Shown: positions 17,166-25,449 of the stretch, one piece after another
Position numbering within the stretch: position 1 is the stretch's first letter
How the letters are laid out: the number at the start of each line of letters is the position of its first letter
Assembly (NCBI GenBank): GCA_938016265.1
Contig: CALLWB010000102.1
Span: 1-44,084, forward strand
Direction: 5' to 3'
DNA: 44,084 nucleotides
Origin: an uncultured Saprospiraceae bacterium
GTDB lineage: Bacteria > Bacteroidota > Bacteroidia > Chitinophagales > Saprospiraceae
Translations under genes and position numbers: made by a program
Notes under the pieces: model-generated
Database searches by the model: none
Told to the model about the DNA's origin: nothing
What the model saw: only the letters and a program-made list of their open reading frames with translations

Positions 17166-17489
17166 GGTAAAAATAAGTTTATTAAATGTCCTAAGGATTT
17201 TATTGTTTTAGTAACTAACTTTTACTAGCCATCCTCGGCTATATACCCGCTCCTTGTAAAACGTTTTATTTTGGAAATAGTTTTAATATCGAGACTCTTT
17301 TGCTTTGCAAACTCAGCGTATAAAGATCGCTTTGCTAAAGGACAAATCCCGAAGGGAGGAAATACAGGTAACTCCCGAACTGAAATCTGATCGAAACCAC
17401 GAAGGGGTGAAACAGTACAGAAAGAAGCGAAGTGCAAATCCCTCTGCCCCTATTCAAAATTTTGTACCGCAAAATTAGTCGGTCGTATA
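17166..17489. other. Non-coding region between the prenyltransferase and the T9SS cargo gene
   Basis: I see no gene. Two overlapping leftward frames of 66-70 codons lack a plausible start, domain or signal. The stretch contains clusters such as CCCGAAGGGAGG and ACGAAGGGGTG of the kind found in noncoding spacers of this group. The 3' end of the leftward T9SS gene mRNA would fall here. Confidence 0.45.
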
Positions 17490-18407
17490 TTACAATACTA
17501 TGATTTTTCGAACAACCCGTTTCCCATTCTTCCATCTAATTGATAATGGATAAACACCAGGAGCAAGATGACTCACATCAATAGATGTAGCGGTTGTAAT
17601 CAACAAAGAGCGCCCCATTTGGTCATAAACTGTTGTTTCCTCGATCGGGAGGTTGGTGTCTATGGTTATGCTGTTGGAAGTTGGATTTGGATAGATAGCA
17701 AACATTTGTTGCTCTAGAATTTCCTTGCTGGACGAGACAATATTGCAGGCGGTGTAATCTCCATAGCACACATCTTGTAAGACGTTGTTTTGCCCTCGGA
17801 AAAAACTGTGGTTCAAAAATCCGATGCCTTCTGCAAGTTCCATGCGACCCAGAGCAGGCAGTCCTATAGGAGTAAACCATCCTGTAGTGTAAATTATTTC
17901 TCGTTGTTGTTGGTAAATGTTTTTATTGCCGATACTGTCGACTAATCCAACACCTGGTAGCGCAGTGTTGCCTATCCCATTGCGCAGACAAGCATTGAGC
18001 GTGTCTCCTTGAGTTGATGAAAAATCATACAATAAATAGTCGTCAGAGCAAGAGTTGCCGGAGGGAGGCAGATAGCGATATACCTGTTGTGCTTGCGTGT
18101 CTTCCCTCAAAAAAGCATAAACAGATTTTGAATCAACCTGATAGGGAATATAGGGTAAATAGCAAGGAGGGTAAGGGCAAGACTGGTAGACCGCCAAATT
18201 GTTTCGGACTAATTTTTTATAAGAAGTACCTTGAATGATCGTGTCTCCTTGGACATTTAAAATAAATGCGGCCGCTATGTATGGGTAATCCTGTCCAACG
18301 TATTCATAATAAATCCAATGTTTATCTTCTTCCAGAAATGGTGAATATTGGCTGTACACTAAAAATGGTAAGGAAAGCAGCAGTGTTAACAATAATAATC
18401 GCTTCAT
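17490..18407 (-). CDS. Secreted protein with T9SS type A sorting domain
   Basis: The 305-residue protein has an N-terminal signal peptide (MKRLLLLTLLLSLPFLVYS). Its middle part is beta-rich and aromatic with few recognisable motifs (HWIYYEYVGQDYPYI, NIYQQQREIIYTTGWFTPIG). The last 80 residues are a type IX secretion sorting domain: FAIYPNPTSNSITI, TTVYDQMGRSLL, LAPGVYPLSI and the final VVRKIIVL. It should cross the outer membrane through T9SS and be released or attached to the cell surface. The cargo function is unknown. A candidate promoter lies about 190 bp upstream, leaving a long untranslated leader. Confidence 0.85.
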   Translation of the reverse strand: MKRLLLLTLLLSLPFLVYSQYSPFLEEDKHWIYYEYVGQDYPYIAAAFILNVQGDTIIQGTSYKKLVRNNLAVYQSCPYPPCYLPYIPYQVDSKSVYAFLREDTQAQQVYRYLPPSGNSCSDDYLLYDFSSTQGDTLNACLRNGIGNTALPGVGLVDSIGNKNIYQQQREIIYTTGWFTPIGLPALGRMELAEGIGFLNHSFFRGQNNVLQDVCYGDYTACNIVSSSKEILEQQMFAIYPNPTSNSITIDTNLPIEETTVYDQMGRSLLITTATSIDVSHLAPGVYPLSIRWKNGKRVVRKIIVL

Positions 18408-18714
18408 AAATTTAGCTTTTAGTAGTAATACTAGGGTGGACTGACTTTTGGTAGTGCGGGCAAGTTATAGGAACAATGATGCCGCAACCAAGCATTAATC
18501 CACCAAGATTACTGATGATTATTGTAGGAAGGATAAAAGTTAGCTATTCAATTTCCTAGCAATTGATGGAGTGAAATACCTAAACACTACTACCAACAAA
18601 TGTAGCTGATAAACGGCCTCAAGACAAGAGCAATTTAGTTTTTTACCAAACTATTACAAATCGATGTTTCACTTTAAAGAGCCTCAAACCCAGCATGGGT
18701 GAAGCACCACTGAC
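18408..18714. other. Intergenic leader upstream of the T9SS cargo gene
   Basis: There is no gene here. The region holds the candidate leftward promoter at 18597-18628 and then roughly 180 bases of leader before the T9SS cargo gene. No riboswitch class was recognised. Confidence 0.45.
18597..18628 (-). promoter_or_regulatory. Candidate promoter of the T9SS cargo gene
   Basis: On the minus strand, CTTG at 18628-18625 is followed after 20 bases by TACATTTG at 18604-18597, a near-ideal -33/-7 pair for the primary sigma factor of Bacteroidota. It would produce a leader of about 180 bases. Confidence 0.45.
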
Positions 18715-19962
18715 TCAAGAACGGATAGCCTCAACAGGGTCCATTCTGGAAGCACTTATAGCTGGCAATATTCCAGCAACAATTCCAATAACAACAGAAG
18801 TACCTACTCCAAATATAATGTTCTTTGCAGAAACAAAAAATTCGAAATCCATCGCGTTAGTAGCGGCCTTAGCCATCAGAAAAACCAGTGCTAGCCCAAT
18901 AAAACCGCCCAAAAGGCAGAGGATCACCGACTCAATCAGAAACTCCGTGAGAATTATAAAATTTTTAGCGCCCAATGCTTTTTTGATACCAATCATACTG
19001 GTTCGCTCCTTCACAGAAACAAACATGATGTTTGCCACCCCAAATCCTCCGACCAAAATTGAAAAACCAGCGATCACAAGCCCAACTACCCAAAGCGCCC
19101 CAAAAATATTGGACAGAAAATTAGTTAGGATAGAGATATTGTTGAGTGAAAAATCATCCTTTTGCTTAGGCTGCAATCGATGAAAAGACCGCAAAACACT
19201 GGTGATGTCATCTTTGAGTTGATCCAGTCCAATCCCAGATTTTGCCTTTACATTGAGCAGGCCGCCTCTGTTTCTTTTTGTATTGACAAAGTTTTGTGCC
19301 GAAGAATACGGCATAAATACCACATCATCAAAGTTTAAGGGGTTGACTAAGTCCTTCCCTTCCTTTTCTAAAACCCCGATAACTTGCATCCTTCGCCCTA
19401 GTATTTTTATTTTTTTGCCGACTGGATCCATCCCTGGCGGGAATAGCGTTTCGGTAATTTTATGACCAATCACAATTTGATTCGCTCCATATTGGTATTC
19501 TGCTGGAGAAAAGTATCGCCCGCTGGCAAAGTCCAGACTATACATTTCTGCAAAGTCATAAGTCACCCCCAAAACGACCGCTCCTGTAATATTGTAGGAG
19601 CCAAACTCGAGATTGCGACTGCCCACAAAAGCAGAATAAGAGACACTTTTTGCTGATTTTACATTTTTCTTTAAGGCTTTGTACTCATTATAACCAGGGT
19701 TTTTGCGTTTTTTATACTTCCATCTATTCTCGTCTGGATCTTCTCCCCATGGTCGCTTTGAAACATAAATCACATCATTGCCTAGTTCTTCAAAACTATT
19801 GATAATGCTGTATTCCAAGGAGTCTACAGCCGACAATACGGTGATCACGCACCAAATACCAATCGTTATTCCCAACAAAGAAAGAAAAGATCGCAGCTTA
19901 TTGCCAACCAGTTGCTGGAAGGCTTGCCGAATACTTTCTCCAATTATTTTGAATATGATCAT
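18715..19962 (-). CDS. MacB/FtsX-type ABC transporter permease
   Basis: The 415-residue protein follows the MacB plan. A first membrane segment (about 22-42) sits in the signature NKLRSFLSLLGITIGIW, a periplasmic core domain covers about 45-275, and three membrane segments near the C-terminus follow (SILVGGFGVANIMFVSV, then KKALGAKNFIILTEFLIES, and IIFGVGTSVVIGIVAG). Such permeases work with a separate ATPase in export or in mechanotransmission across the periplasm. No ATPase gene is adjacent, so the partner is elsewhere. The start is fixed by a TACATTTG element only four bases upstream. It ends PVEAIRS, as in other family members. Confidence 0.92.
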   Translation of the reverse strand: MIIFKIIGESIRQAFQQLVGNKLRSFLSLLGITIGIWCVITVLSAVDSLEYSIINSFEELGNDVIYVSKRPWGEDPDENRWKYKKRKNPGYNEYKALKKNVKSAKSVSYSAFVGSRNLEFGSYNITGAVVLGVTYDFAEMYSLDFASGRYFSPAEYQYGANQIVIGHKITETLFPPGMDPVGKKIKILGRRMQVIGVLEKEGKDLVNPLNFDDVVFMPYSSAQNFVNTKRNRGGLLNVKAKSGIGLDQLKDDITSVLRSFHRLQPKQKDDFSLNNISILTNFLSNIFGALWVVGLVIAGFSILVGGFGVANIMFVSVKERTSMIGIKKALGAKNFIILTEFLIESVILCLLGGFIGLALVFLMAKAATNAMDFEFFVSAKNIIFGVGTSVVIGIVAGILPAISASRMDPVEAIRS

Positions 19963-19966
19963 ACCT

Positions 19967-19999
19967 CAAATGTAAATAAAACCTGTTTGTCTGTACAAT
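19967..19999 (-). promoter_or_regulatory. Promoter abutting the MacB-like gene start
   Basis: The minus strand has ATTG at 19999-19996, a 21-base spacer, and TACATTTG at 19974-19967. Only four bases separate the element from the ATG, so the mRNA is probably leaderless. Confidence 0.5.
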
Positions 20000-20117
20000 G
20001 GTTTAGATAAACACCCGAATATCTTCGATTGATTTGCTGAATTTGCAACAAGTAGGGCATTTAACAAAAAAAAATACCAATTATATCCAAAGACAACTCT
20101 ACAATTAATCAAAAACC

Positions 20118-20149
20118 TTCGTTATTCCTCAATAAAATCACTAAATTTG
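20118..20149 (+). promoter_or_regulatory. Promoter of queA
   Basis: TAAATTTG at 20142-20149 is a perfect -7 element. TTCG at 20118-20121, 20 bases upstream, is a partial -33 match. The start codon of queA lies 24 bases further on. Confidence 0.55.
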
Positions 20150-20173
20150 CACCCACAAAAAATATATTGATTT

Positions 20174-21238
20174 ATGAGGATGAAGCTTTCCCACTTTAAT
20201 TTTGAATTACCAGAAGAATTAGTGGCTAAATATCCCGCAGAAATTCGGGACGAAGCAAGACTTATGGTCGTGCACCGTGAAACTGGTGAAATCGAACATA
20301 AAGTATTTAAAAATGTAATAGAATATTTCGACGAGGATGATGTGTTAATTCTTAACAACACAAAAGTTTTTCCTGCCCGTTTATATGGCCGAAAGGAAAA
20401 AACAGGAGCTCGAATTGAAGTGTTTTTGCTCAGAGAGCTAAACAATGAGATGAAACTTTTGGATGTTTTAGTGGATCCCGCAAGAAAAATCAGAGTTGGC
20501 AACAAACTGTACTTCAGCGATGAAGCGGATAACGATGTACTAGTAGCCGAGGTGGTCGATAATACCACTTCAAGAGGACGAACTATCCGATTCCTATTCG
20601 ATGGGGAAGAGTTAGAATTCCGAACGCTGTTGGACAGCCTAGGAAATACACCTTTACCAAAGTATATCGACCGACCTGTGGAAGAAATAGATCGAGAACG
20701 GTATCAAACAGTGTTCGCATCACAAATTGGCGCAGTTGCTGCTCCTACTGCTGGTCTTCACTTCAGTGATGAACTCCTAAAGCGTTTTGAGCTTAAAGGA
20801 ATTAACAATGCCGAAGTTACGCTGCATATTGGTTTGGGTACATTCCGAGATATCGAAGTTGAAGATTTATCTAAGCATAAAATGGATGCTGAGTATTTTA
20901 AAGTCAGCCTTCCTGCTACGGAAATAGTAAACAAAGCTCAGAAAACAGGCAAACGAATCTGTGCAGTAGGTACGACCTCCATGCGTTCAATCGAGTCTGC
21001 TGTTTCTGCAACTCGCTCTTTAAAGCCCGCTGAAGGTTGGACTAATGTTTTCATCTTTCCGCCGCACGAATTCAGAATTGCAAATGCAATGATCACCAAT
21101 TTCCACCTTCCAAAATCCAGCTTGCTGATTATGGTTTGCGCTTTTGGAGGATACGATCTGATGATGCGCGCTTATGAGGAAGCCGTAAAAGAAAAGTATA
21201 AATTCTTCAGTTACGGAGACGCAATGTTGATTATCTAG
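20174..21238 (+). CDS. queA: S-adenosylmethionine:tRNA ribosyltransferase-isomerase
   Basis: The 354-residue enzyme moves the ribosyl part of SAM onto 7-aminomethyl-7-deazaguanine in tRNA, making epoxyqueuosine, the penultimate step of queuosine synthesis. Family blocks are all present: [37 protein letters not shown], the central [36 protein letters not shown] and the end [20 protein letters not shown]. The length fits the family. The ATG at 20174 gives MRMKLSHF and an ATG at 20180 gives the more usual MKLSHF; the true start may be the latter. The gene is monocistronic, with a promoter just upstream and a strong terminator 38 bp after the stop. Confidence 0.97.
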   Translation: MRMKLSHFNFELPEELVAKYPAEIRDEARLMVVHRETGEIEHKVFKNVIEYFDEDDVLILNNTKVFPARLYGRKEKTGARIEVFLLRELNNEMKLLDVLVDPARKIRVGNKLYFSDEADNDVLVAEVVDNTTSRGRTIRFLFDGEELEFRTLLDSLGNTPLPKYIDRPVEEIDRERYQTVFASQIGAVAAPTAGLHFSDELLKRFELKGINNAEVTLHIGLGTFRDIEVEDLSKHKMDAEYFKVSLPATEIVNKAQKTGKRICAVGTTSMRSIESAVSATRSLKPAEGWTNVFIFPPHEFRIANAMITNFHLPKSSLLIMVCAFGGYDLMMRAYEEAVKEKYKFFSYGDAMLII

Positions 21239-21275
21239 AGAGGACATCGTCCAACAGAATTCAACCGAAAAAAAT

Positions 21276-21316
21276 AAAAATGACCTTTCAATATTCACTT
21301 GAAAGGTCATTTTTTT
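21276..21316 (+). terminator. Rho-independent terminator of queA
   Basis: TGACCTTTCAA at 21281-21291 pairs perfectly with TTGAAAGGTCA at 21299-21309 around a 7-base loop. Five A's precede it and seven T's follow, so it could act in both directions. Confidence 0.93.
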
Positions 21317-21512
21317 GCCTCCATATAAGATTTAAAGAAGTTAAGATCTAAAAAAATATCCCAATAAAAATGTGTAAGTGACAGGAAATCAGTAGCTGAG
21401 TGTTTATTTTTTAGATCAGGGTAGCAAAAATTTGGTATTTCAAAAAAAATGGTACAGTTTAGGTTGGTAAATAGTAGAAGAATGGAGCTATGAAATAGTT
21501 TGTAGAGAATTC

Positions 21513-21544
21513 TTTGAATAAATGTTTTTAAATAAATACATTTG
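21513..21544 (+). promoter_or_regulatory. Distal promoter upstream of the DUF2795 gene
   Basis: TTTG at 21513-21516, a 20-base spacer and TACATTTG at 21537-21544 form a perfect consensus promoter. It would give a leader of about 165 bases before the DUF2795 start, running through the inverted repeat at 21655-21674. Confidence 0.55.
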
Positions 21545-21646
21545 CGGCAAGCCAAGTATTTTTTTTCGAGATATTAGATTTAACATATTGACAAGCAGTA
21601 TTTTGTACAAATTGTTGAGATTGTTAATAAAATTTTGAAACAATTG

Positions 21647-21678
21647 TTTGGAATAGTCGTTCTGATAAACGACTTTTG
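21647..21678 (+). promoter_or_regulatory. Proximal promoter of the DUF2795 gene with overlapping inverted repeat
   Basis: TTTG at 21647-21650, a 20-base spacer and GACTTTTG at 21671-21678 (one mismatch to TAnnTTTG) predict a transcript starting about 30 bases before the ATG at 21717. A perfect inverted repeat, AGTCGTT (21655-21661) and AACGACT (21668-21674), lies in the spacer and reaches into the -7 element. That is the place expected for a repressor operator. It could instead be a short hairpin acting on read-through from the distal promoter. Confidence 0.45.
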
Positions 21679-21716
21679 CGCGAATTGATTTATGTTTTAA
21701 TTTTAATGTTAATCCT

Positions 21717-21938
21717 ATGTATTGGACACTTGAACTAGCTTCTCATTTAGAAGAAGCCCCTTGGCCGGCAACGAGAGACGAACTTATAGATTATGCTATA
21801 CGTTCCGGCTGTCCGATCGAAGTTATTGAGAATTTGCAACAACTAGAAGATGAAGGCGAGCTATACGAAAGTATGGATGATATCTGGCCTGATTATCCAA
21901 GAAATGATGATTTCTTTTTTAACGAAGATGAGTACTAG
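21717..21938 (+). CDS. DUF2795 domain protein
   Basis: The 73-residue acidic protein is a compact helical domain with the family pattern WTLELASHLEEAPWPATRDE, LIDYAIRSGCPIEVIENLQQL and the end DIWPDYPRNDDFFFNEDEY. It is a widespread small protein in Bacteroidota with no established function; the fold suggests a nucleic-acid or protein-binding role, but that is inference. It is monocistronic, with a candidate operator in its promoter and a long-stem terminator after it, which suggests it is a separately regulated and well-expressed unit. Confidence 0.88.
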   Translation: MYWTLELASHLEEAPWPATRDELIDYAIRSGCPIEVIENLQQLEDEGELYESMDDIWPDYPRNDDFFFNEDEY

Positions 21939-22242
21939 AAATAATTAGTACTAACGAATAAGGGATGCGGGATGACTATTGTTGTTCCGCATTTTTTTGT
22001 GGTATACTATTGTCCGCTTTTCAGCACAGCAGGGCGGCCATGGCTGTAGCACAGTGCGAAAGCGCTGTGGGTGATAACCAAAGGATAGAAAAGTACCCAG
22101 TACTGGCCACGTAATTAACTCTATTTGGTGTTTGAATGATAGGTAGTCCAAGAGCACATTTGTCCCTCTACTGGAAGCTGGCTCAGCCCTCTACGCTTAG
22201 GTTTGCCTTAGCAAACGAACGAGTCCTTCTACTTTCTACCTT
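21939..22242. other. Intergenic region between the convergent DUF2795 and DUF4159 genes
   Basis: After the DUF2795 terminator (21965-21998) I see no gene. The stretch has short GC-rich pieces such as GGGCGGCCATGGC and CGAAAGCGCTG, and a pyrimidine-rich tract (about 22209-22240) just before the end of the DUF4159 gene. Confidence 0.45.
21965..21998 (+). terminator. Rho-independent terminator of the DUF2795 gene
   Basis: ATGCGGGATGAC (21965-21976) pairs over 12 positions, three of them G-T, with GTTGTTCCGCAT (21981-21992) around a TATT loop, followed by a run of seven T's. Confidence 0.88.
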
Positions 22243-22929
22243 CTACCGCTGAAAAGCATACTGGATAATATTCGCACCCATTTTCAGCGCCTTCTGGCGA
22301 ACCTCCTCAGGATCTTTATGCACATCCCGATCTTCCCAACCATCCCCTAAATCCGACTCAAAGGAATAAAAACAGACCAACCGATCTTCCCAGATCAATC
22401 CAAACCCTTGCGCAGCTTTACCATCATGCTCATGAATCTTTGGCAATCCATTCTTAAATTGAAACCGCTGTGAATATATTTCGTGGGTAAAGGGCAATTC
22501 GATAAAATCTAATTCTGGAAATACTTTTTTCATTGCTGGGCGGATAAATTTATCCATTCCATAGTTATCGTCAACATGCAAAAAACCGCCAGCCAAAAGA
22601 TAGTTCCTCAGGTTTTCCGCTTCCGTATCAGAAAAAACAACATTCCCGTGGCCAGTCATGTGTGCCCAGGGATGATTGAATAATTCTGCGCTACCAACTT
22701 CTACCGTAGCATATTCTTTGTGTAAGTTGGTTCCCAGATTGTCGTTGCAGAATTCAGCCAAATTGGGCAGGGCAGTTGGGTTGGAATACCAGTCACCACC
22801 ACCACTATATTTCAGTAATGCCAATTTCGTCGATGGTTTGCCTAAAGGAGCAAATGCCGTAGCAAATAAGAAAATCAACAAGACCGCCAATGGAGCAGTT
22901 TTAGACAAAGAAAAGGAGTTTATGTTCAT
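22243..22929 (-). CDS. DUF4159 domain protein, secreted
   Basis: The protein starts with a signal-like hydrophobic segment (APLAVLLIFLFATAFAP) and continues as a DUF4159 domain with a GATase-like pattern: LALLKYSGGGDWYSNPTAL, ELFNHPWAHMTGHGNVVFSD, LLAGGFLHVDDNYGM and the end LKMGANIIQYAF. The family is common in Bacteroidota and myxobacteria and lacks a proven function. I choose the ATG at 22929; an upstream ATG at 22959 would overlap rsmE and put charged residues ahead of the signal. The gap to rsmE is only two bases, so the two are translated from one mRNA. Confidence 0.88.
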   Translation of the reverse strand: MNINSFSLSKTAPLAVLLIFLFATAFAPLGKPSTKLALLKYSGGGDWYSNPTALPNLAEFCNDNLGTNLHKEYATVEVGSAELFNHPWAHMTGHGNVVFSDTEAENLRNYLLAGGFLHVDDNYGMDKFIRPAMKKVFPELDFIELPFTHEIYSQRFQFKNGLPKIHEHDGKAAQGFGLIWEDRLVCFYSFESDLGDGWEDRDVHKDPEEVRQKALKMGANIIQYAFQR

Positions 22930-22931
22930 AA

Positions 22932-23636
22932 TTAATTGAATAGATTTATGATGTGGCATGCTGCAAGTCCAGCAGTTTCTGTGCGCAAGCGGCTTTCACC
23001 TAAACTAACACCAGTAAAACCATGATCAAACGCCATGCCTACTTCTTTTTCGGTAAAATCACCTTCCGGTCCAATCAAAATTAATACATTTTTTCCTGGC
23101 CGGTAGCCTTCTTTTAACGGAATTCGTTGGGCATCGTTGCAATATGCAATAAATTGTTGACAATCGCCAATAGGCTCCTGGGCGATTAGGTCCTCCAATT
23201 TAGTGAGATCATTGATTTTAGGTAGCCATGCCTTCAGGGATTGTTTCATGGCAGAGAGGACGATCTTCTCAAGGCGATCTAGTCTAAGTTTTCGACGTTC
23301 TGAACGGTCGCAAAGGATTGGTGTGATCTCCGTAACACCAAACTCTGTCGCCTTCTCTAAAAACCACTCCAGACGGCCAATGTTTTTTGTTGGGGCTATC
23401 GCAAGGTGCAAACGGACTTCCGGTTGAGGTGGCTGCTGCTTGTGGCTTGTGATCCGAATGGAACATCTTTTTTTGCTGGCCTCTAGAATTGTGCCTTCAT
23501 AAAACCCACCGACGCCATCTACAAAAGAAACTGGATCTCCTGTTTTTTTGCGCAATGCCTGCAAGCAATGCCGAGCCTCTTCTGGCGGCAAAATCGCAAT
23601 GTTGTCTTCAATATTCTTAGAATAAAATAGCTGCAT
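22932..23636 (-). CDS. rsmE: 16S rRNA (uracil1498-N3)-methyltransferase
   Basis: The 234-residue SPOUT enzyme methylates U1498 of 16S rRNA using SAM. The N-terminal part is the PUA-like RNA-binding region (MQLFYSKNIEDN, LPPEEARHCLQALR). The C-terminal trefoil knot has the family signatures: LEKATEFGVTEITPILCDRS, GPEGDF at 189-194 and LGESRLRTETA at 212-222. Length and ends fit the family. The gene is first in a leftward pair with the DUF4159 gene, a pairing that may have no functional meaning. Confidence 0.96.
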   Translation of the reverse strand: MQLFYSKNIEDNIAILPPEEARHCLQALRKKTGDPVSFVDGVGGFYEGTILEASKKRCSIRITSHKQQPPQPEVRLHLAIAPTKNIGRLEWFLEKATEFGVTEITPILCDRSERRKLRLDRLEKIVLSAMKQSLKAWLPKINDLTKLEDLIAQEPIGDCQQFIAYCNDAQRIPLKEGYRPGKNVLILIGPEGDFTEKEVGMAFDHGFTGVSLGESRLRTETAGLAACHIINLFN

Positions 23637-24116
23637 CCGTATTGTTTGTGGCCGCTAAAATAGGGTTTTTTTTGAGAAGAGGAAAGGAAGTATAAACCGC
23701 TTGCTAAGAGAAGGCAAGCCACTTCGCTGCAAGACCGCTCCTTACAGGATCTGAAAGACTACAGTACCTTCCTAAGCTGCTACAAAATAAACGGCTGTTC
23801 TTCCTAGGAAAAACAGCCGAGTCTATAAAACTAAAAATCGCCATAGGGTATGGGTAAAATAGTTCTTTACCGATCTATCAATTTAAAATCCTTGGTTCAT
23901 GTTAGGGACGCAACTTATTGTTTTTGTAGATAAGATATTTGAAAGTACCTACGGGGATGGAGGCACAATTGGATTTTTTGGGTTGATTTTTTTTGTAAAA
24001 TTGACTGTAACAATTGATTTGACCAGTCTTCTATGGAATTATGCGTGGAATGGCTCAAGTGGAAAGATTGTCTTTTTTAGAATATTTACTTAGCTTAGCT
24101 GCCTATAAGCATAAAT
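23637..24116. other. Divergent intergenic region between rsmE and the sigma factor gene
   Basis: I see no convincing gene. A rightward frame at 23899-24093 is open but has no plausible domain. A perfect hairpin, CGGCTGTT (23792-23799) with AACAGCCG (23812-23819), is followed on the minus strand by TTTATTTTG, so it would stop leftward transcripts. A shorter GCTTGC/GCAAGC repeat lies at 23699-23719. A candidate promoter for the sigma gene is at 23992-24021. Confidence 0.5.
23992..24021 (+). promoter_or_regulatory. Candidate promoter of the ECF sigma operon
   Basis: TTTG at 23992-23995, an 18-base spacer and TTGATTTG at 24014-24021 (one mismatch to TAnnTTTG) lie about 95 bases before the sigma factor start. 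Confidence 0.35.
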
Positions 24117-24698
24117 ATGACGATCGACATTGCGATACAATTAATAAAGGAGAAGGATCAAAAGGGGTTATTGTTTTTCTATGATAACTATGCGAATGCA
24201 TTGATGGGGATTATTGTACGAATTGTAAATTCTGAACAACTAGGAGAAGAAGTATTACAAGAAACATTTTTGAAAGTTTGGACAAAAATTGAAACCTACG
24301 ATTCCTCTAAATCTACCTTTTTTACTTGGATGGCTCGCATAGCTAGAAATACGGCAATCGATCTAATCCGTCTAAAGAAAATCGAACACCAAAGAAATAC
24401 ACTTTCATTTGACGCCGCAATCCACGACAGTAAAGTGTCAGACAACTATTCAAAACTAGATGTAGAAAAATTGACTGCCAACTTGGACGAAAAATACAAA
24501 ATCGTATTGGATTATGTTTATTTAATGGGCTATTCCCATGTTGAAGCAGCAGCAAAGCTGGGTCTACCTCTTGGCACTGTAAAGTCCCGACTTCGCAAGG
24601 CGATCTTAATCTTAAGAGAAGAACTAAAAGAAGAAAAAACGATTTTCATTGGCGGGCTAATTTTGGTATTGTTATTTATTCAATTGTTATGGAATTAG
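24117..24698 (+). CDS. ECF-type RNA polymerase sigma factor with hydrophobic C-terminal tail
   Basis: The 193-residue protein has a sigma-70 region 2 (LLFFYDNYANALMGIIVRIV, EEVLQETFLKVW, FFTWMARIARNTAIDLIR) and region 4 with its helix-turn-helix (LGLPLGTVKSRLRKAI). It directs transcription from its own promoter set when released from an anti-sigma factor. The last 19 residues (about 175-193) form a continuous hydrophobic segment, FIGGLILVLLFIQLLW, that could anchor the protein in the membrane; most ECF sigmas end soon after region 4. The gene overlaps the downstream anti-sigma/cupin gene by 10 bases, so their synthesis is coupled. Confidence 0.94.
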   Translation: MTIDIAIQLIKEKDQKGLLFFYDNYANALMGIIVRIVNSEQLGEEVLQETFLKVWTKIETYDSSKSTFFTWMARIARNTAIDLIRLKKIEHQRNTLSFDAAIHDSKVSDNYSKLDVEKLTANLDEKYKIVLDYVYLMGYSHVEAAAKLGLPLGTVKSRLRKAILILREELKEEKTIFIGGLILVLLFIQLLWN

Positions 24699-25297
24699 AA
24701 GAAATCAAAAACTCGGGAATACTTGAACTGTATGTTTTAGGAGATCTTTCTTCTAAAGAACTTGCCGAAGTCGAGCAAGCTATTTCCAAATATCCAGCAC
24801 TGAAACAAGAGTTGTTCGAAATAGAAAAGTCATTCGAAGTCTATGCACAGCTAAATGCCGCTAAGACAGACCCTACAGGGCGGTCTATGCTCGTTACCGC
24901 TGTAAACTATGCAGAGCGACTAGCCAATGGAGAAACGGCAACAACACCACCTCCCTTGAGCCCAAATTCCAAGATAGTAGACTTCCAGGAATGGTTGGAT
25001 AGAGAAGACCTCCAGGAACCAGTTGAATACGACTCCATGCACGGCCACATCCTCCATGCTTCTCCAGAGCGCAAAACATTAATCGTCTGGCTGAAAGAAG
25101 GAGCACCTCCTGAAATTCATACCCACGAAATTGAAAAATTCCTGATCGTGGAAGGCACTTGCGATATAACGATTGGAGACAAAACACATTCTTTGACCCC
25201 TGGTGATTTTCTTGAAATCCCACTCTTCATTAACCATCAGGTAGTCGTTACCTCCAAGTCCAGATGTAAACTTATCCTAGAGCGTTCTGCTGCATAA
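24689..25297 (+). CDS. Anti-sigma factor with C-terminal cupin domain (copy 1)
   Basis: The 202-residue protein joins an N-terminal anti-sigma helix set (LELYVLGDLSSKELAEVEQA, about 12-55) to a cupin barrel (about 115-198). This plan recalls ChrR, but the zinc-binding HxxxCxxC of ChrR is absent and the N-terminus is more RskA-like. The cupin keeps candidate metal ligands H144 and H146 in EIHTHEIEKFLIVEG and H183 near the end. It probably holds the sigma factor and releases it upon binding a ligand or oxidant. The gene overlaps the sigma gene by 10 bases and is followed by a diverged second copy. Confidence 0.85.
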   Translation: MELEEIKNSGILELYVLGDLSSKELAEVEQAISKYPALKQELFEIEKSFEVYAQLNAAKTDPTGRSMLVTAVNYAERLANGETATTPPPLSPNSKIVDFQEWLDREDLQEPVEYDSMHGHILHASPERKTLIVWLKEGAPPEIHTHEIEKFLIVEGTCDITIGDKTHSLTPGDFLEIPLFINHQVVVTSKSRCKLILERSAA

Positions 25298-25449
25298 TGT
25301 ACTATTCCCTTCTGGCTGGAGCCTCAAATCTTCAGTTATTTCAAGAAGGTTAAACGCAATAAAATTTTCTTTCTTTTAATCCAATTCCTGACTCTTACAC
25401 GTATGTATTGTCGAATAAGGTAGAACGTAAGCTACCCATTTGCAATTGC

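Noticed and set aside
17225-17535. Two leftward frames of 66-70 codons
   Set aside because: They have no start context or domain and partly overlap the T9SS gene in another frame.
18695-19183. 162-codon rightward frame antisense to the MacB-like gene
   Set aside because: The opposite strand encodes a clear permease; the frame has low-complexity Ile/Pro/Thr content and no motif.
21307-21555. 82-codon leftward frame after queA
   Set aside because: It starts in the promoter region of the DUF2795 gene, ends in the queA terminator, and shows no recognisable domain.
23899-24093. 64-codon rightward frame ahead of the sigma factor
   Set aside because: It overlaps the likely sigma promoter, has no family character, and its hydrophobic content fits chance translation of T-rich DNA.
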